A stretch of DNA of 64,000 nt, from positions 241,699-305,698 of the forward strand of contig NPFB01000016.1 in the NCBI GenBank assembly GCA_014084085.1. Direction: 5' to 3'. This DNA is from Hondaea fermentalgiana. Its lineage: Eukaryota > Sar > Bigyra > Thraustochytrida > Thraustochytriidae. Positions within the stretch are counted from its first letter, which is position 1; each line of letters begins with the position of its first letter. A program made the position numbers and the translations under genes. Positions 36,101-48,453 of the stretch are shown here, piece after piece. A model generated the notes under the pieces. The model saw nothing but the letters and a program-made list of their open reading frames with translations. It searched no databases and had not been told where the DNA came from.

Positions 36101-39100
36101 TGTGTTAATGAGGCCCCCAACGGGGTCTCCCGCGACTGTCGAAGCCACGTTGAAAGAATGGGCAACCTTTATCGGTCGCGGGACCTCGTCCGAATCATCA
36201 CCATCAGCATCACCTCAACCCTCCTCCTTTTCGGGACGCCCCACGCGCGGTGTTTTGCATGCTTCAAAACGTATCAATGGCGATTTCAGCACCGAGGGAG
36301 CGAGTTGCGCGCCAAATGCGGCTCCACTCGTGGCTTTGTGCAGATTTGTGCCCCTCTCCGAATTCCTGGGAACCGTACATGTGGCCTTGCCCATGGCAAC
36401 GTCTGCTAGACATCGCGAAACGATCCTGCAGGACCTGCTCAGCCGTCTGGACTCGGTGATCCTCATGAAATTCTGGCATGGGGAGTGCTCCTTTGCAGAG
36501 CTTTGTCGTGTCTTGGTTTCGGTGCCATCTGCTGCGAGCATAGAGCACGGTCTCACATTGCCAACGACACGAATATTGGTGAAAAAGTTTGTTCACAAGC
36601 TGACGCGGACGTGGCCCATCATGAAACCAGGTCTCGCTCAGCACGTTGCGTCTTCCCTCGTGCGTGCCCGCATACGCGAAGGGTACGAGGTTGTTTCGAG
36701 CTCTTTTCCATTCAAGCAAGCTGCAGATGGCATGCTGGAGATCGCTGACAATCTCGTGAAACCAGAGCTGCAAGGCGACGCTAACTTTTGCAAGTTTGTA
36801 CCCCTTGAACAAGGTGATCGCAATCAAGGCAAAGCCAACTGTCTCCTGCTGTACCACGTCTCTTTTACCGAGTACGAGGTCACTTCAAAGGTACTTTTGC
36901 AAGCGATGGACTTTCGCTTCAGGCCACAGCACGCATTTGAAGCCCTTGATGCCGATCTTTTCAAGGAGTCCCTTCTTGCGCACTACCGATTGGTGGATGG
37001 CTACTTTGTGTCCACGTCGCTGGCCTTTCGGGAGATTCAGGCCTTTGCCGCAGACACCGAGACTCTCATGCCGTACATTAGCGCTCCACGTGTGCGCACA
37101 GAGTCTGCCATGGACCAACAAGATGCGAGCAACTCCAAGTCGAGCTGGGGCGTTGAGTGCGTCAAGGTGCAGGGGGGCGTCAATTCACTGTTGCAGTTTT
37201 CTTCACCAACCGTCAAGTCTTTCAGCGTCTTTCGCGTCAAGAACAATTCTCTCGCAAACGACGAGTTCTTCAAACTCATGCTCGAATCCGTCGCTGGAAT
37301 CTCAGATGCCCGCCTTGTGGATGGTCAGAGGAGTTCCGATGATCTCGTCGCTCCCGCAGCGCAAGCAAGTCTCTATTTTGCCAAAGTGCTCAGCTCTACG
37401 CGCATTCTCGTCATGGTCTTGCCGGCGCTGCTGTCTCAGGCGTACGATTGCGGACCAACTCCGGCCGAATCGGCGTCAGAAAGTGCAAGCTGGGCCGACG
37501 CAAGCGCCTGCGACGATCAGCAGCAAAAAGGCGAAGAAGAAGGAAAAGCAACTGACGATGGCTGGGGTTCGCAGGCGTATTCGATTTCTTTTTACGAAGT
37601 TGACGTACGCAAGGTTGTCTTTCCAGGTGAGTTTGTGGCGCAAGAGCTTCGAGAGCTTTTCAGGTACCGGGACGCCGAGGACCTTGCAGAGGGAACGCCG
37701 ACCCCACCCATGTCTGCGTTTGCATCGGAAGACACCGAGGCCTCAGGGCACCAAGGCGCAGAAGGCTTGGAGGGCATTGCCGAGGACTCGGAACGCGTCG
37801 CATCATCGGCTCTCGCGTCAGCCGAGGCCCAACTCTTTCTCACGCAAATCAAGGATGCCCACTTTTACAACATGATCGTCACCATCCATCGGATCTTTGA
37901 TTCGACGGTGGTTGGAATGGAGGAACGTGCGAATCTCTTGCATACGGACGACATCGAGACGCTTCTACGCAAATGTCCCACGCACAAGGCTGAAGTTGAT
38001 GCGACGGTGCTTCGAAGTATTCTTCATACGACGCTGGGTCAGAGTCCATCGACCCCCGCTGAGGGACTCGCCCCGGAAAGCGCTCCTCCACCTCCAAATC
38101 AGACTGTGTCCGAGGTGGACGAACGTTTCGACACCATCCTCAATGACTTCTTTCAGCCCATCAGCAAAACCTCATTCTATTACTTCGAGCCCAAGGGATC
38201 CCCTGAAATCCTCGAGAGCGATGTGGAGGAAGAAGAGGACGACGACGATGACCACGATGACCAAGATGATATGAACCTCGCAGGCAACGACGTCGAAGAC
38301 ATCTTACAAAATGGAGGCCGTCACCGTGCGAATCCTGCTGGCGGTGCGACAGGGCGCGGCGAGGAGGCTTTCACAACGCCTCACGTTCGTTATGCGGACT
38401 CACCGAGCGAGCACGCACGGGACCGGCGCGGAGCAATGCTCGCAAGAGTCACAGGCCTCGAGGACTGCTCGAACGCGCCTCCTTTTTTCTTTCGCATTTG
38501 CTGTACCTCGCGTGCCGACCGAGATAGACCAGACCCGAGTGAACTCGACAATCGTCCTACGCGTCTTGTTGACCAGCCGCATCCCGAGCCGCAAACGCAC
38601 GAAGTGACTTATGAAATCGAGCGCGGGCGCATCTGCGAGACGATCATGGAGACTCTTCACGCGGGGAATTCGAGCAATGTCTCCATCAACCTCATCTTCT
38701 GCACACTTCCAACGCATCCGCCGTCATCGCAACCTAAGACGGAGGCTCTCTGGCAGGAGCACTCCACGTATGCACCGCAGCATGCGTATCGAACGCAGCC
38801 TAACTCCAACGCTGAAGGTTTGTCTGGATTCGCGGAGCAGCCTTTGCAGTCTCAGGCTCCCCCGACTCCGACGAAGGAACTCTTTGCTCGGAAGCATCAC
38901 GACTGGCAAAGGCGACGACGAGCTCCCGGCGGGCGCGATTCTTTTCTCTCCAAGTGGACTAAGGCTGTGCGAAAGAAGATCAAGTCGAGAATCAAAGCCA
39001 TGGTGTCCTCCGCTGTTCTCGCATCTTTACAGCGCGTTTACCCCGTGACAGAGAAGACACTCGAGCTCGTGCGCAACTTGTTGGAAGATGGTGGGCTTCG

Positions 39101-42100
39101 CGCACGAACAATTACTCGCAAGACCATTCCGTTGCATTTTGTTGACCCCAAGGTCGGAGTCGACATGTTTGACAAAGTCTTTGCAGAGAGCCCATATCTT
39201 TCGCTTCGTAAGGTTTCCAAAGACAAATGCATTGTGGTCGAGCCAATGCGTCCTTCGACTGCGAGTCAAACGGCAAACGAGTCAACGGTTCCCTTTCGCT
39301 CAAAAAGGCGCGGATCCGTGGGAAGGCTGGCCGACTCTGGCTTTTCAATGTACCAAGGCGGCAGTCTTTTTTCAACGCCTGCCAGAATCTCCGCTGCTCC
39401 AATCGCCTCTGGAGGCGTAGAAGGCGGGACCGCCGGTGCAAATTCGCTCACGATTACACCACCGACAACTTCGCTTCGGTCAGAACTTCATATGCGCGAG
39501 TACTCTGTTCCCTATTGGGCCATTTTCGAAGTGACGCTCGGGTCGTCAGTGGTCCTCTACTTTCACCACCCGAATCTCCGCGACGCAGAGGAAGCCAGAC
39601 GAATCGAAAAACGATTGTGCTCAGGTGTACAGCAAACCGAGAAGCGCGTCAACCAGCTGCTTTTGCTGCATAGCCTTCATGAGACTCGAAGTGCCCATCG
39701 TCTCCTCATCAAACCTGATACGAGCCGTCTTTCCACCCCAGAAAGCGAATCTTCAAGAAGCCATCGCGGATCCCCACCGCGACGTCTCCCTTCCGATCGT
39801 TCGGGGTCGCGTTCCGTGGCGACGAACGCGCGCGGAAACAAGTTCGGTGAGGCGAAGGATATGGCCAAGCTTGAAGGCGACGTCTGGAACGAACATACGC
39901 TCCCGGATGGGTTCTTTGCGTGTCCGTGCCAACATCGCGCGCGATTTCCGGTCCCACAACGTTTGGTCTTGGAACGAGCGATCAATGATTTGCGCATCTA
40001 CGCGCTTCACTCGTTTAACGTACAAAATCGGCATAATACCTTTGTGTACCAGTCGGGGGATCAGATTTTCTATCTCAAATTACGAGGAGAGTCGAACGAA
40101 GGTGAAGGCGGCGTTTCATCCGCGAGGCCGTTCTGGCGATCAAGTAACGCAGATGCTGACGCTGAACCTACCAAGTCCTCCAAAGCTGTTGTCCTTGAGG
40201 TATACGGTGTCGACAAGCCTCCAGAGGACATGGTGACCGTTCTCGGAACATTGTTGGAGAACAAGATCAAAAATAGCACCATTGCAACTCTTGGTGCTTT
40301 CTTGTTCCGTAACATCCAGTTCAAGGTGTATCCGCACGATTTAGACTTTATCAAGGATCGCAAGGATGCGCCTCATCTTCGTCATAAGTTGGTTGTGCCG
40401 TCCTTTGTCGGCGACATCGGCCTTCTTCTTCTCATTTTCAAGGAGAATCTGCTGGAGTTTACAAACGTCTTGCACTTCCAATCTATTCCGGACGCAAAAA
40501 TGGCCGAAATGGAGCAGACTGGCGCGGAGAGGGATGCACCTTCTCCGGTTCCCGTGGACACTGTCAATCTTGAAGGACATTCGAAGGCCCCCCAGCAAAT
40601 GCACCCGGCCTGGACTGAGGTGACCTCGTACGGCAGAGTCCAAGAGGGCCATTCTGACAATGCGCAGCGCACAAACCCGGTATTTCTCGACCTAGAGGTT
40701 ACACGGGGAAAAAATACCGATGATACGCACGCGGAGCCGCGGGTGAGACGAGCTGCCGGTGTCCGTACCTTGGATCTTCGTGCTGGGGACTTCTACTTTG
40801 TTTACAATACGCAAACCGAAAAAGGGATGACTAGCCGGGCATCTAATGTACCTTCGTCCACCCCGGTGCTAGGCGGTGCTGCAGCGTCAGGCCTCGGCTC
40901 GTCAAGCAAGATGGCTCAGTCTCTTCGGTCAATAGAGCTTCCTCTGCCGTATTCGCAAGGGGATGTTGGAAGTGGAATCGCAATGGCCTTTCTTCATCTC
41001 CTTGAAGGAGGGAAGCAGGTGTTCTCGGTGCAGACTAGAGACGACAAACACTGCGAAGCATCATCTCTGCCCTCTGTCGAATCGCAGACAGACGCGAGTG
41101 CGCCTCCTGATGTCCGTAATCTCGTTAAAACGCAAAGTCAGGTCCATACGGGCACGCAATCGGACGTGGCGGCAAGTGTCAAATCACAGCCTGGTAATTC
41201 GAAGTCGCAAACTCAGCGGGGTTCGTCGGCTTCCTCGCTCCCGGTCTTTTTTGGCGAAACAGAGTGTGGGGAAGGAACCGGTGCTCCAGTTTCCATTTGC
41301 CGTCGCCGGGACCTCGACGCGCGGGCGCTTGCGGAAGAGCCGGTACATACCATCGTCGTGGATATGTGGGAAGCTGGACAAGTGGACCTGAGCAAGCTCA
41401 GCGAGTGCTTTGCGGAGTCTTTCAAGCGAAGTCTCGTCGAGTACGAGTTCGAGGTGCTTCACATGGAACGGCCAATCGAGGTGTCTGTGTCGCCGTCGGG
41501 CGAGGCAAGGGTACCTGCTGATCATGTACAGCCGTTCCTTCCTCTGAGCAGGTCAAGCAAAAAAGCGCGCTCTAGGACGTTTGATGATAGTTTGCGCATC
41601 AGTCTGTATCCAAGATTGCTGCGTTGGGAAAAGCACCTCTTGGTGAACGAAATCTCTCAACTTGTTGCCAGGATCCAGCCTGATCTCTGCCAGCTTGCCT
41701 TTGTTGAGGATGCCTCCGTACCACGTGCACAAGTTCGACCCGAAGCATTGGCGTGGAAAGAAGAAAATAGTGCCGGCACCGTCGAGAGTCGCAATCCGTC
41801 CTCCCTTGCCGGCGCAGCTGCGATGGACAAAGGAAAGACAGGCGATCAGGAAACCGACGGAAGTCAATTGATGTGCTCCGTTGACGATGCGGACGGCGCA
41901 AAGTCTGGCAAATCGGACGAGTCTCCGCAAGGATCGGTTAACGAGGATCCCACAGACACCCAACCAAAGAAGGACCAGGCCGACTCCGTTCGGGCGTCCA
42001 CCCTCATTTCCGCTTCGCGGTCTCAGCTTTTTCTTATCGGCGCAGACCGCTTCAACTTGGAGGTGTCGATGGAAAATGAAACGAATAAGCAACCCAGAGC

Positions 42101-43854
42101 GGAAACGCTTTGCATTGTTGAAGAAGCTCTCGCTCCATGTTTGCGACGAGGCCATATAGTTTCTGGTGATCCGCGTACGCGGAACGCAGTGCAGCTTCGA
42201 GGGGCGCACGATGGTTTTGTAAGTGACTCTGCACTTCGAAAGCCCTCTGTGTCGTTTGTGGAATCGAGCGGCGCTCGACCACAGGGTGCATCTGCGTCGC
42301 GAGTTGCAGGGAAATTGGCCCAAGAAGACCCAGCGTCCGGCACGGACAGTGCATCCTTGCCACCAGGCAATTCATCCGCGGCAGCTTCGCCGGGGCATTC
42401 ACATTCGTTATCCTCAACATCACTTGTCGCAGGCAGCGACGGAGGGCTTTCTTCTTCGATGTTGGGAGAGCAGTCTCGAAAGTGCACCAAGAAACGGAGC
42501 TGCTGTATTGCGGTGATCATTCGCGACGACAGCGTCTGGGTAGACCTATACAACTGGTCGCAGTCACGAACAGACAGCCTGACGCAGTGCATTCGCTTTG
42601 TGACCTCGTGGATCTCGGCTCGTGCGAATCTTTTGCGCAGCATTTACCACCAGCGTATGGGTCTCTTTATGCACGCGGTTCTTCCTCGGCCTGTTGTGCA
42701 CTTTCTCAGAGACGTGGATCGTGCGCTTCAGAAAAGTAAAGATCGCGACAAGAATGCAATTGTCAATGACCCTGACTTTATCTCGCATGCACGGCGAGCG
42801 GAGCTCTCGGCAGCAGAGCTGGCGGTTCTCCTGGAGCACGAGACTCCACCAGCGAGCTGCCTGGCGCCATTTCTACAGATTGCTGACTCGAAAATGAAAG
42901 GCAAAGGCAAGGGTAGCACTGGGCCGCCCTTGCCGCACAAGGCAGCTGCGCAAGCCCTTGGTCGCGGAGGATTTAACGTCGCTAGAGCTGCGATGGCAAG
43001 TCGGCGACGAGGACCTGGCGTACCGATGCAATTTTTTGGAAAGGGCGGACCTGGAAGCTCTGGAGCTAGCGTGAGCGGGACTGTGGCGAGTGGGACGTCA
43101 ACGGGTGTATCTGGAGACTCCATGTCCGCGCGTTCGCTCTCCCCCCTCATTTCATTTGACAGCGCTGTGCCCAAACTGGGAACATGGGAATCTTCTTCAG
43201 TAGTCACCACGAAGGCGGGACGCATTGATGGATTCGGGCCTCGTGCGTGTACCGCTTTTGAGCTTCAGCTTCGAGGTCGTTACCCGCGGCCCCTTCACGG
43301 CTTGGAATTGCTGCAAGACCGCGGATCGGAGCGAGCCGATCGCGGCGATCGCGTCAGCGTTCTTGGAAGCAGCGTACTTTCCAATGCGCGCAAACGCGCG
43401 TCCCAGGCACGACGCAAAGCGCTGCTGACAGGCGTGCTGGCGCGCTGGCGCAGCGAGGCGACTACGTCCCGATTTCCGTATGCAAGCTTGGATGACGAAT
43501 TTCAAGACGAGGACGATGCCATGGAGGTGTCTACGGCGTCTTCGGAGGAATTGGAGCTCGTACTCGACGACTCGCGCGTTTTACATACGACGCGCGCCCG
43601 ACTCTTTATTGGCGCGCACGAGCACAATAAGAGGTCCGCGGTCTTGCACGAGTTTACGCGCCTCGCAGTTGAGGACTTTAAGCACATTTACATGCAGCAC
43701 CTGATTCATCAGCTCGAGATGCGAAACATTGTATTTCCAGATGCCGACGCAGCCACGCAGCGCAGCGCATACCCAACCTCTGCGGCGGCTCCCACGCCAG
43801 AGACGCCACAGTCGACCGCATCACCTCCTGCCTCCGACTCTAACCCATCACCAT

Positions 43855-43887
<33 letters not shown>

Positions 43888-45728
43888 TAGCAACAACAGC
43901 AGTGAGGGCAGGGCGCGCTTCTCAAAGCGGAGCGAGTGAGCCTGCAAATTGGCGGCCTCGCGCCATTTACGCGCAGCGGCAGTTCAATGGTATGGTGGTG
44001 ATTGTCGAGGTGCGTGTCCAAAGCGACATGCTCAAGGTAGTCATGCGCTTACTGGAACCCGACCTACGCCACGGCGCGAATGGGGCGGGTGCTGATCCGG
44101 ACATGGCCGATGACGACTTGTATTTCCTGAATTCGGCCACATCGCGTTCACGAGGGCTCTACTACACACAAGATCTCGGCATTCTTCGCACAGGGTTGCA
44201 GACGCGCAAGATGGTCTATGACTATCAACTTTTTCTGTTCAAGGAGACTCTCGAATCATATGCAGAACGACCGGTAGACATTGCGCCTCAGGTCTTCGCC
44301 TTTGCAAGGGAGTTTCCTGACCCCCCACCGAACGCGGAATCGAGCATCTACTTGACGGAATTCCAGGTCACAGCCCCTAGCTCGTCAGTTCTCACGCGCA
44401 AGAATGTGGACAAGGCCTTTGACTACATCGTTCGTATGGCTGAACGGTACGGAATGTCAGGCATCAAGTCCAGCTCGCTGGGCGGTGGGGAGAACTATCT
44501 TCTCTTGACGTCGCGCGACGGCTCGTTCACGGATCTTCCGGGCCGCGGGCGTCTGAGTGGAATGTCTTATGTTGCAATCGTACGCTTGCGAGACGATGAG
44601 GACGACGACTTTGGCGAGAGGCATGAATTCAACATTGAGGGCCAAGTGCCAGTGAGTTTTGTGGCATGTTTAATTGCGAACGACGGAAGTACGATGCGTC
44701 AGATTCTTGGCCTTGACGAACCCGGCGCCGAGGCGCGGCGGAGGAGCATCGCGTCACATTCGGAAGGAGGAACCCCCCCTGCACAATCTGAGGAGGAAAA
44801 GCATCAGACGGCCGGAAAGACGCAGGACGATGGCAGCGGGCCCGATGCTAAGAACGCGTCTGTAGCCGTTCCTGAGACCGAATACGGAGATGATGCGGAC
44901 TACGAGGCGCTGTGTTCCGAGGGTGCGATTGACCCAGGTACGATCGCGGGAGCCGCTATTCTGCGGACAGGTGCATTCGCACGATCGTCAAGCCTTGGCA
45001 TCGAAGTTGCAGTCGAAACTGAGGACGATACGGATGGAGCATCTGCTTTCGAACTTGGTCGTGAGCAACTCGAGGACAATTTGGGAAGAGTGCTCGAGGA
45101 TGTCTTTTCTCATGGTGTGCTGAGCTTCCAACGCAAGATGTTTTGGGGTCGCCTTCGTGCGATCGCGGAAGCTGTATACCGTGAAGCAAATAAAGGTGGA
45201 GGAAGTCCTGAACTTGGGGCTGTGCAACAAACGGGCCCCGGCGTCGCGACGCCTCCTCGTATGGCACTTGCAGCAGAGAACAGTGTGCACAGTGGCGCCT
45301 CGGGGTACGTGCGCATTGGCGATGAAGAGGGTCAGCACGAGCGCAGGGTCGTTGACATTGACGATCTTGAGATGCTCTCCTTCAGCTGTCCTTTGCACAC
45401 GGTTGACGACGAGATCGCTCAGCTGTTGCCGGAAATTCCAACGGAAGGTCTGATCGACTTTCTTGCATACGCGCACGGCCCTTTAGCGCTGCGGGGGCGA
45501 AAGTCTCGGTGGGGCACTGATATTGTCTTGCTTCCTCCGTTTGAGTTGTCCTTTATCTTTGTTGTGCACGTCAGCGTGCCATTGTCTGGTCCCCCTTCGC
45601 ATATGCTACGGTTCCCGAAACCGATTGTGGAGCAAACGCAGCTTGAGGATGGCCAGTTGTTTCTGTCAATAGTCATGCAAACTTTTCTATCAAGTCTGTG
45701 GTACGGCATCGACATGTTCAATGTGTAA
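33111..45728 (+). CDS. SZT2: SZT2 homologue, KICSTOR scaffold (up to 4205 aa)
   Basis: SZT2 is the giant subunit of KICSTOR, which brings the GATOR1 complex to lysosomes so that amino-acid shortage silences TORC1. One frame is open for 12.6 kb without intron. The start is 33111 or, more likely, 33219 (MMRHSAAS, 4169 aa). SZT2-like blocks include FASMILVASTRICFVYKRY then HVVFALD, and a later region AIAAVQLL...PSMVVISDGSL...PDFSDLFFAAALTG. Further on, VEYRLSRIRATEVLACRLKE then GFSLKQALVEKH matches another conserved segment. Long Ser/Gln/Ala-rich linkers separate the blocks (Gln-rich at about 33420-33510, poly-Ala at about 43860-43895), making it longer than the about 3,400-residue animal protein. 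Orthology rests on these N-terminal blocks; the C-terminal two thirds I match only in style. Confidence 0.75.
43855..43895. repeat. GCA trinucleotide tract encoding poly-Ala in SZT2
   Basis: About ten GCA triplets preceded by CATCA triplets encode a run of Ala inside a low-complexity linker of the SZT2 homologue. Confidence 0.85.
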
Positions 45729-45930
45729 AGAATGACCACTACGGAAGTCGAAGAAAGACCAAGGAAGAGATCTCGACAGGGTAACGACGAATTTTGCGCG
45801 CATATGCACGCGGCACAAGCAATCGTGTACTGCGCGCTGCCCGGGCGCAAGCTGCACCGTCGCTTGCTTACAGTCGACACAGTCCTAAAGAACAGCCAGC
45901 CCCCTTTTAACCCCTCACTATCTTGGATAA

Positions 45931-45952
45931 GATAGATAGATACTAGATAGAT
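45931..45952. repeat. GATA-rich microsatellite in convergent 3' flank
   Basis: GATAGATAGA and TAGATAGAT occur between the SZT2 and RING-H2 stop codons, a 268-bp convergent gap with no other feature. Confidence 0.8.
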
Positions 45953-45996
45953 CGATTCGACATAAGAAGAAAGTTTCTGTAAAGTAAAGGTAGGAG

Positions 45997-46869
45997 TCAG
46001 GGGAGGTGTGGGCGACCTGCGATCGGTTGCGCGCGGCAAAGCGGGCAGGAGTTCTGAAGACAAAGCCAGCTGTATAAACAATTTCTGTGGAAGACATGGC
46101 TGCGGCCGCAGTCGAGAGAGATGACCTCGTCTGCATCCTGCAGAGGCATGAGGCAGATGGCGCACTCGAAGCCTTCAGCATCGAAGAGAGGACAATCTCG
46201 AAAAGGTCTTGTTTCAAGGTTGCGCAGCATGTTTGGGGTGGCGGCATCTGGAAAACGGACCGTGTTCATGAAGAGGAAAATAGAATGCGTGACGATATAC
46301 TTCGTGAAGACGGGAAGTAGAATGACGGCCCAGAGGGAAGCGGGATTTTCTCGGTTCATGTCAAAACCGCATGCATTGTGCGAAAAGGTTTCTCCGAGCG
46401 TCCAATAGGCGGCAAAGCCAAGGCAGGGCACAGAATACTGCAGACGATTGAGGTTCCAATTGAAGATCCAAAGTGGATGGTTTTGCACGTGGGCATAGCG
46501 AAGCATGAACGTGTCAATGGACTGAACCAGATAGTAAAATGCGCAAAACGCAAATGGCAGGGTGAAGGCGACGTGAAGCAGCTGGGTCACGGTCGTGAGA
46601 AGGAGCAAGTACCAGTGCAGCGTGAAGAGCGCATCAAATGAGCAATTTTCATTGCGAGCGTCCGCCAAGCGCGGCACAGGGTTGGCGGTGAGCACATTGA
46701 TGCACATGGGCACGACTGAGGCCATGTAGCAAGTCCAAGTGGCCACCATCACGAAGAGCAGCGCCAGCCCGCGGTGGTGATCATATCTCAGCAGGGCCAA
46801 CAGGGTTCGCGGCTGGTCCACGACCTCGATAATTCTTTCGGGCGACGCGGGCGCCGTGGGCTGCGCCAT
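45997..46869 (-). CDS. Multi-pass membrane RING-H2 protein, putative E3 ubiquitin ligase (290 aa)
   Basis: This probably ligates ubiquitin on an internal membrane. The start MAQPTAPA at 46869 is preferred over the far upstream frame, which is Arg/Ala-rich and domain-free. Four to five hydrophobic segments (for example LALLFVMVATWTCYMASVVP and LHVAFTLPFAFCAFYYLV) precede a C-terminal RING. The RING ligands read C-x2-C-x14-C-x3-H-x2-H-x2-C-x10-C-x2-C in ECAICLMPLQ...DCGRSHVFHRNC...CPLC, a RING-H2 with two extra residues between the third Cys and the first His. The overall architecture resembles ER-associated ligases of the HRD1/gp78 type, but no specific family is recognised. It is divergent from PA2G4 across 1.6 kb. 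Confidence 0.7.
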   Translation of the reverse strand: MAQPTAPASPERIIEVVDQPRTLLALLRYDHHRGLALLFVMVATWTCYMASVVPMCINVLTANPVPRLADARNENCSFDALFTLHWYLLLLTTVTQLLHVAFTLPFAFCAFYYLVQSIDTFMLRYAHVQNHPLWIFNWNLNRLQYSVPCLGFAAYWTLGETFSHNACGFDMNRENPASLWAVILLPVFTKYIVTHSIFLFMNTVRFPDAATPNMLRNLETRPFRDCPLFDAEGFECAICLMPLQDADEVISLDCGRSHVFHRNCLYSWLCLQNSCPLCRAQPIAGRPHLP

Positions 46870-47262
46870 CGTATCTGCTGCGCGCCCCCGCCGGCGCGCC
46901 GAGTCGGCCCCGCGCTCAAGCGCGCTCGGCTGCTGAGCGACGCCCGAGCGGCCGACCTCCGCGCGCGCTGGCACACGAGAAGATGCAAGGTACACGAAAA
47001 GATGCGCGCAGCTTTCGACGCAGCTCGCTGGCGAGGCCCGTCGCTCCAGCGCGGCACGCAACGGGGCGAGGCCGCGGCGCGCAGCCCGGCGCGACGCGGC
47101 GCGGCGAGGAAGCGCGCACTCCCTCTCCCGAGGACTCGGGCGCGGGGGGAAAGAGAAATTGAAGGACTGCGAACTTGCGACTTCATTCGCACACAATCTC
47201 GGATCTCTGCTAGAACGATCGATCGATCCATCGCCCGGACGATCAAACGGACGATTAGACGG

Positions 47263-47428
47263 ATGATCGAGGGACGAACAGCTTCTAGAGGAAAGGGGAG
47301 GCGAGTAGACACCCGTGAACGAATGTAAGAATGCCAGGAATCTGGATGTTGATCGAGGGGACGAACACCTTCTAGGCCTAGAGGGAAAGAAAGTCGAGTA
47401 GATACCCGTGAACGAACGTACGAATGCT
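47263..47428. repeat. Imperfect tandem duplication, two copies of about 75-80 bp
   Basis: Copy 1 (about 47263-47334) and copy 2 (about 47349-47428) share GATCGAGG, GGACGAACA, CTTCTAG, GCGAGTAGA/TCGAGTAGA and ACCCGTGAACGAA followed by GTA and GAATGC. Copy 2 carries six extra bases after CTTCTAG, which create the palindrome TAGGCCTA. Confidence 0.8.
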
Positions 47429-47934
47429 AGATGATGATCTCGCGTTCGATGTGTACTACCTATAAGACGAAAAGGAGTTCCGATGCACTACGGATGATGA
47501 CATGATGATTTAGTCCAAAGGAAGAGGAAGATTGTTGGCAGCCAGCTCTTCGACTACAAAAGTATTGCGGTACGAAAGAAGACTGGCTTAAGGGCCACGT
47601 GCACATTCCATGTACTTATTGCCTGCCACCTGATCATTGAGTTGGGCAATTCATAAATAGTAAGAAGATTTGGCCTGCGAGGGTCAAAGACTTGCTCGGA
47701 AGCTTTCCTGAAGACTCATTTATGAATAATCCTTCGTACAGTTGCATGAGTGCGAGAACATGATTTGATCGTAAGACCTGGACGTTTGCTCACTCTTCGT
47801 CAGTCAGATTCGATGCTCGCCAAGAAGGAGGGGCACCCATGAATCCAACGGGCTGAGACATCTTTCCCATTCATGCATGTCGTGGAAAAGCTTCACCCAG
47901 CGTCAATCAAGGCGAAGACTTTACTCATTGGCAG

Positions 47935-47966
47935 GCCCACCCACCCAACCCACCCACCCACCCACG
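47935..47966. repeat. (CCCA)n microsatellite
   Basis: About seven CCCA tetramers with one imperfect unit lie roughly 490-520 bp upstream of the PA2G4 start. Confidence 0.85.
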
Positions 47967-48407
47967 GGACAATGCGTTACTAGCACGCACGTATTCCAAA
48001 CCAGGCCAGCAGTCCAGTCTAGCCAAGTCAACCAGGTTACCCACCCTGCTCAAGTACCCCATCATGCATGCTAACAGTAAGCCACTCCGAGCTTGCCTTC
48101 AAAATCGACATCGCAATCCTCGCTGTCCCGTTCCCCACTGCCACTACCCCCCAGGACCTTGAAGATCGATGTCGACCACGGGCGCGGACACGTCGCCCAC
48201 GACGAGCCGGCCGCGCTGCTCATCCTGATCCTCGCATCCGAATAGGCCCGTTGATAGGCCGCTTGGAGTTGGTGGCTCGTAGCCAGCCGCTCCTCCATCC
48301 AGTCCGGGCAGGCGCGGCAGGCAGTCACCTATCGCGCGGATCGGAGCAGCAAGCAGCAGCGGCGGACGCGGACGCGAGGCAGGCCTGCAGCGCGCGCAGC
48401 AGCGGAC

Positions 48408-48438
48408 GGCTCGGCTCGGCTCGGCTCGGCTCGGCTCG
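48408..48438. repeat. (GGCTC)n microsatellite
   Basis: Six copies of the pentamer GGCTC end 16 bp before the PA2G4 start codon, so they lie in the 5' leader or core promoter. Confidence 0.9.
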
Positions 48439-48453
48439 ACGCGTCGCGGCGCG

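Larger units (their letters stand above)
46870..48453. other. Divergent intergenic region, RING-H2 / PA2G4
   Basis: No coding gene is supported. It holds an imperfect tandem duplication (47263-47428), a TAGGCCTA (47373-47380), a CCCA array (about 47935-47966), and a GGCTC array just before the PA2G4 start. The middle (47430-47880) is AT-richer and otherwise featureless. Confidence 0.4.
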
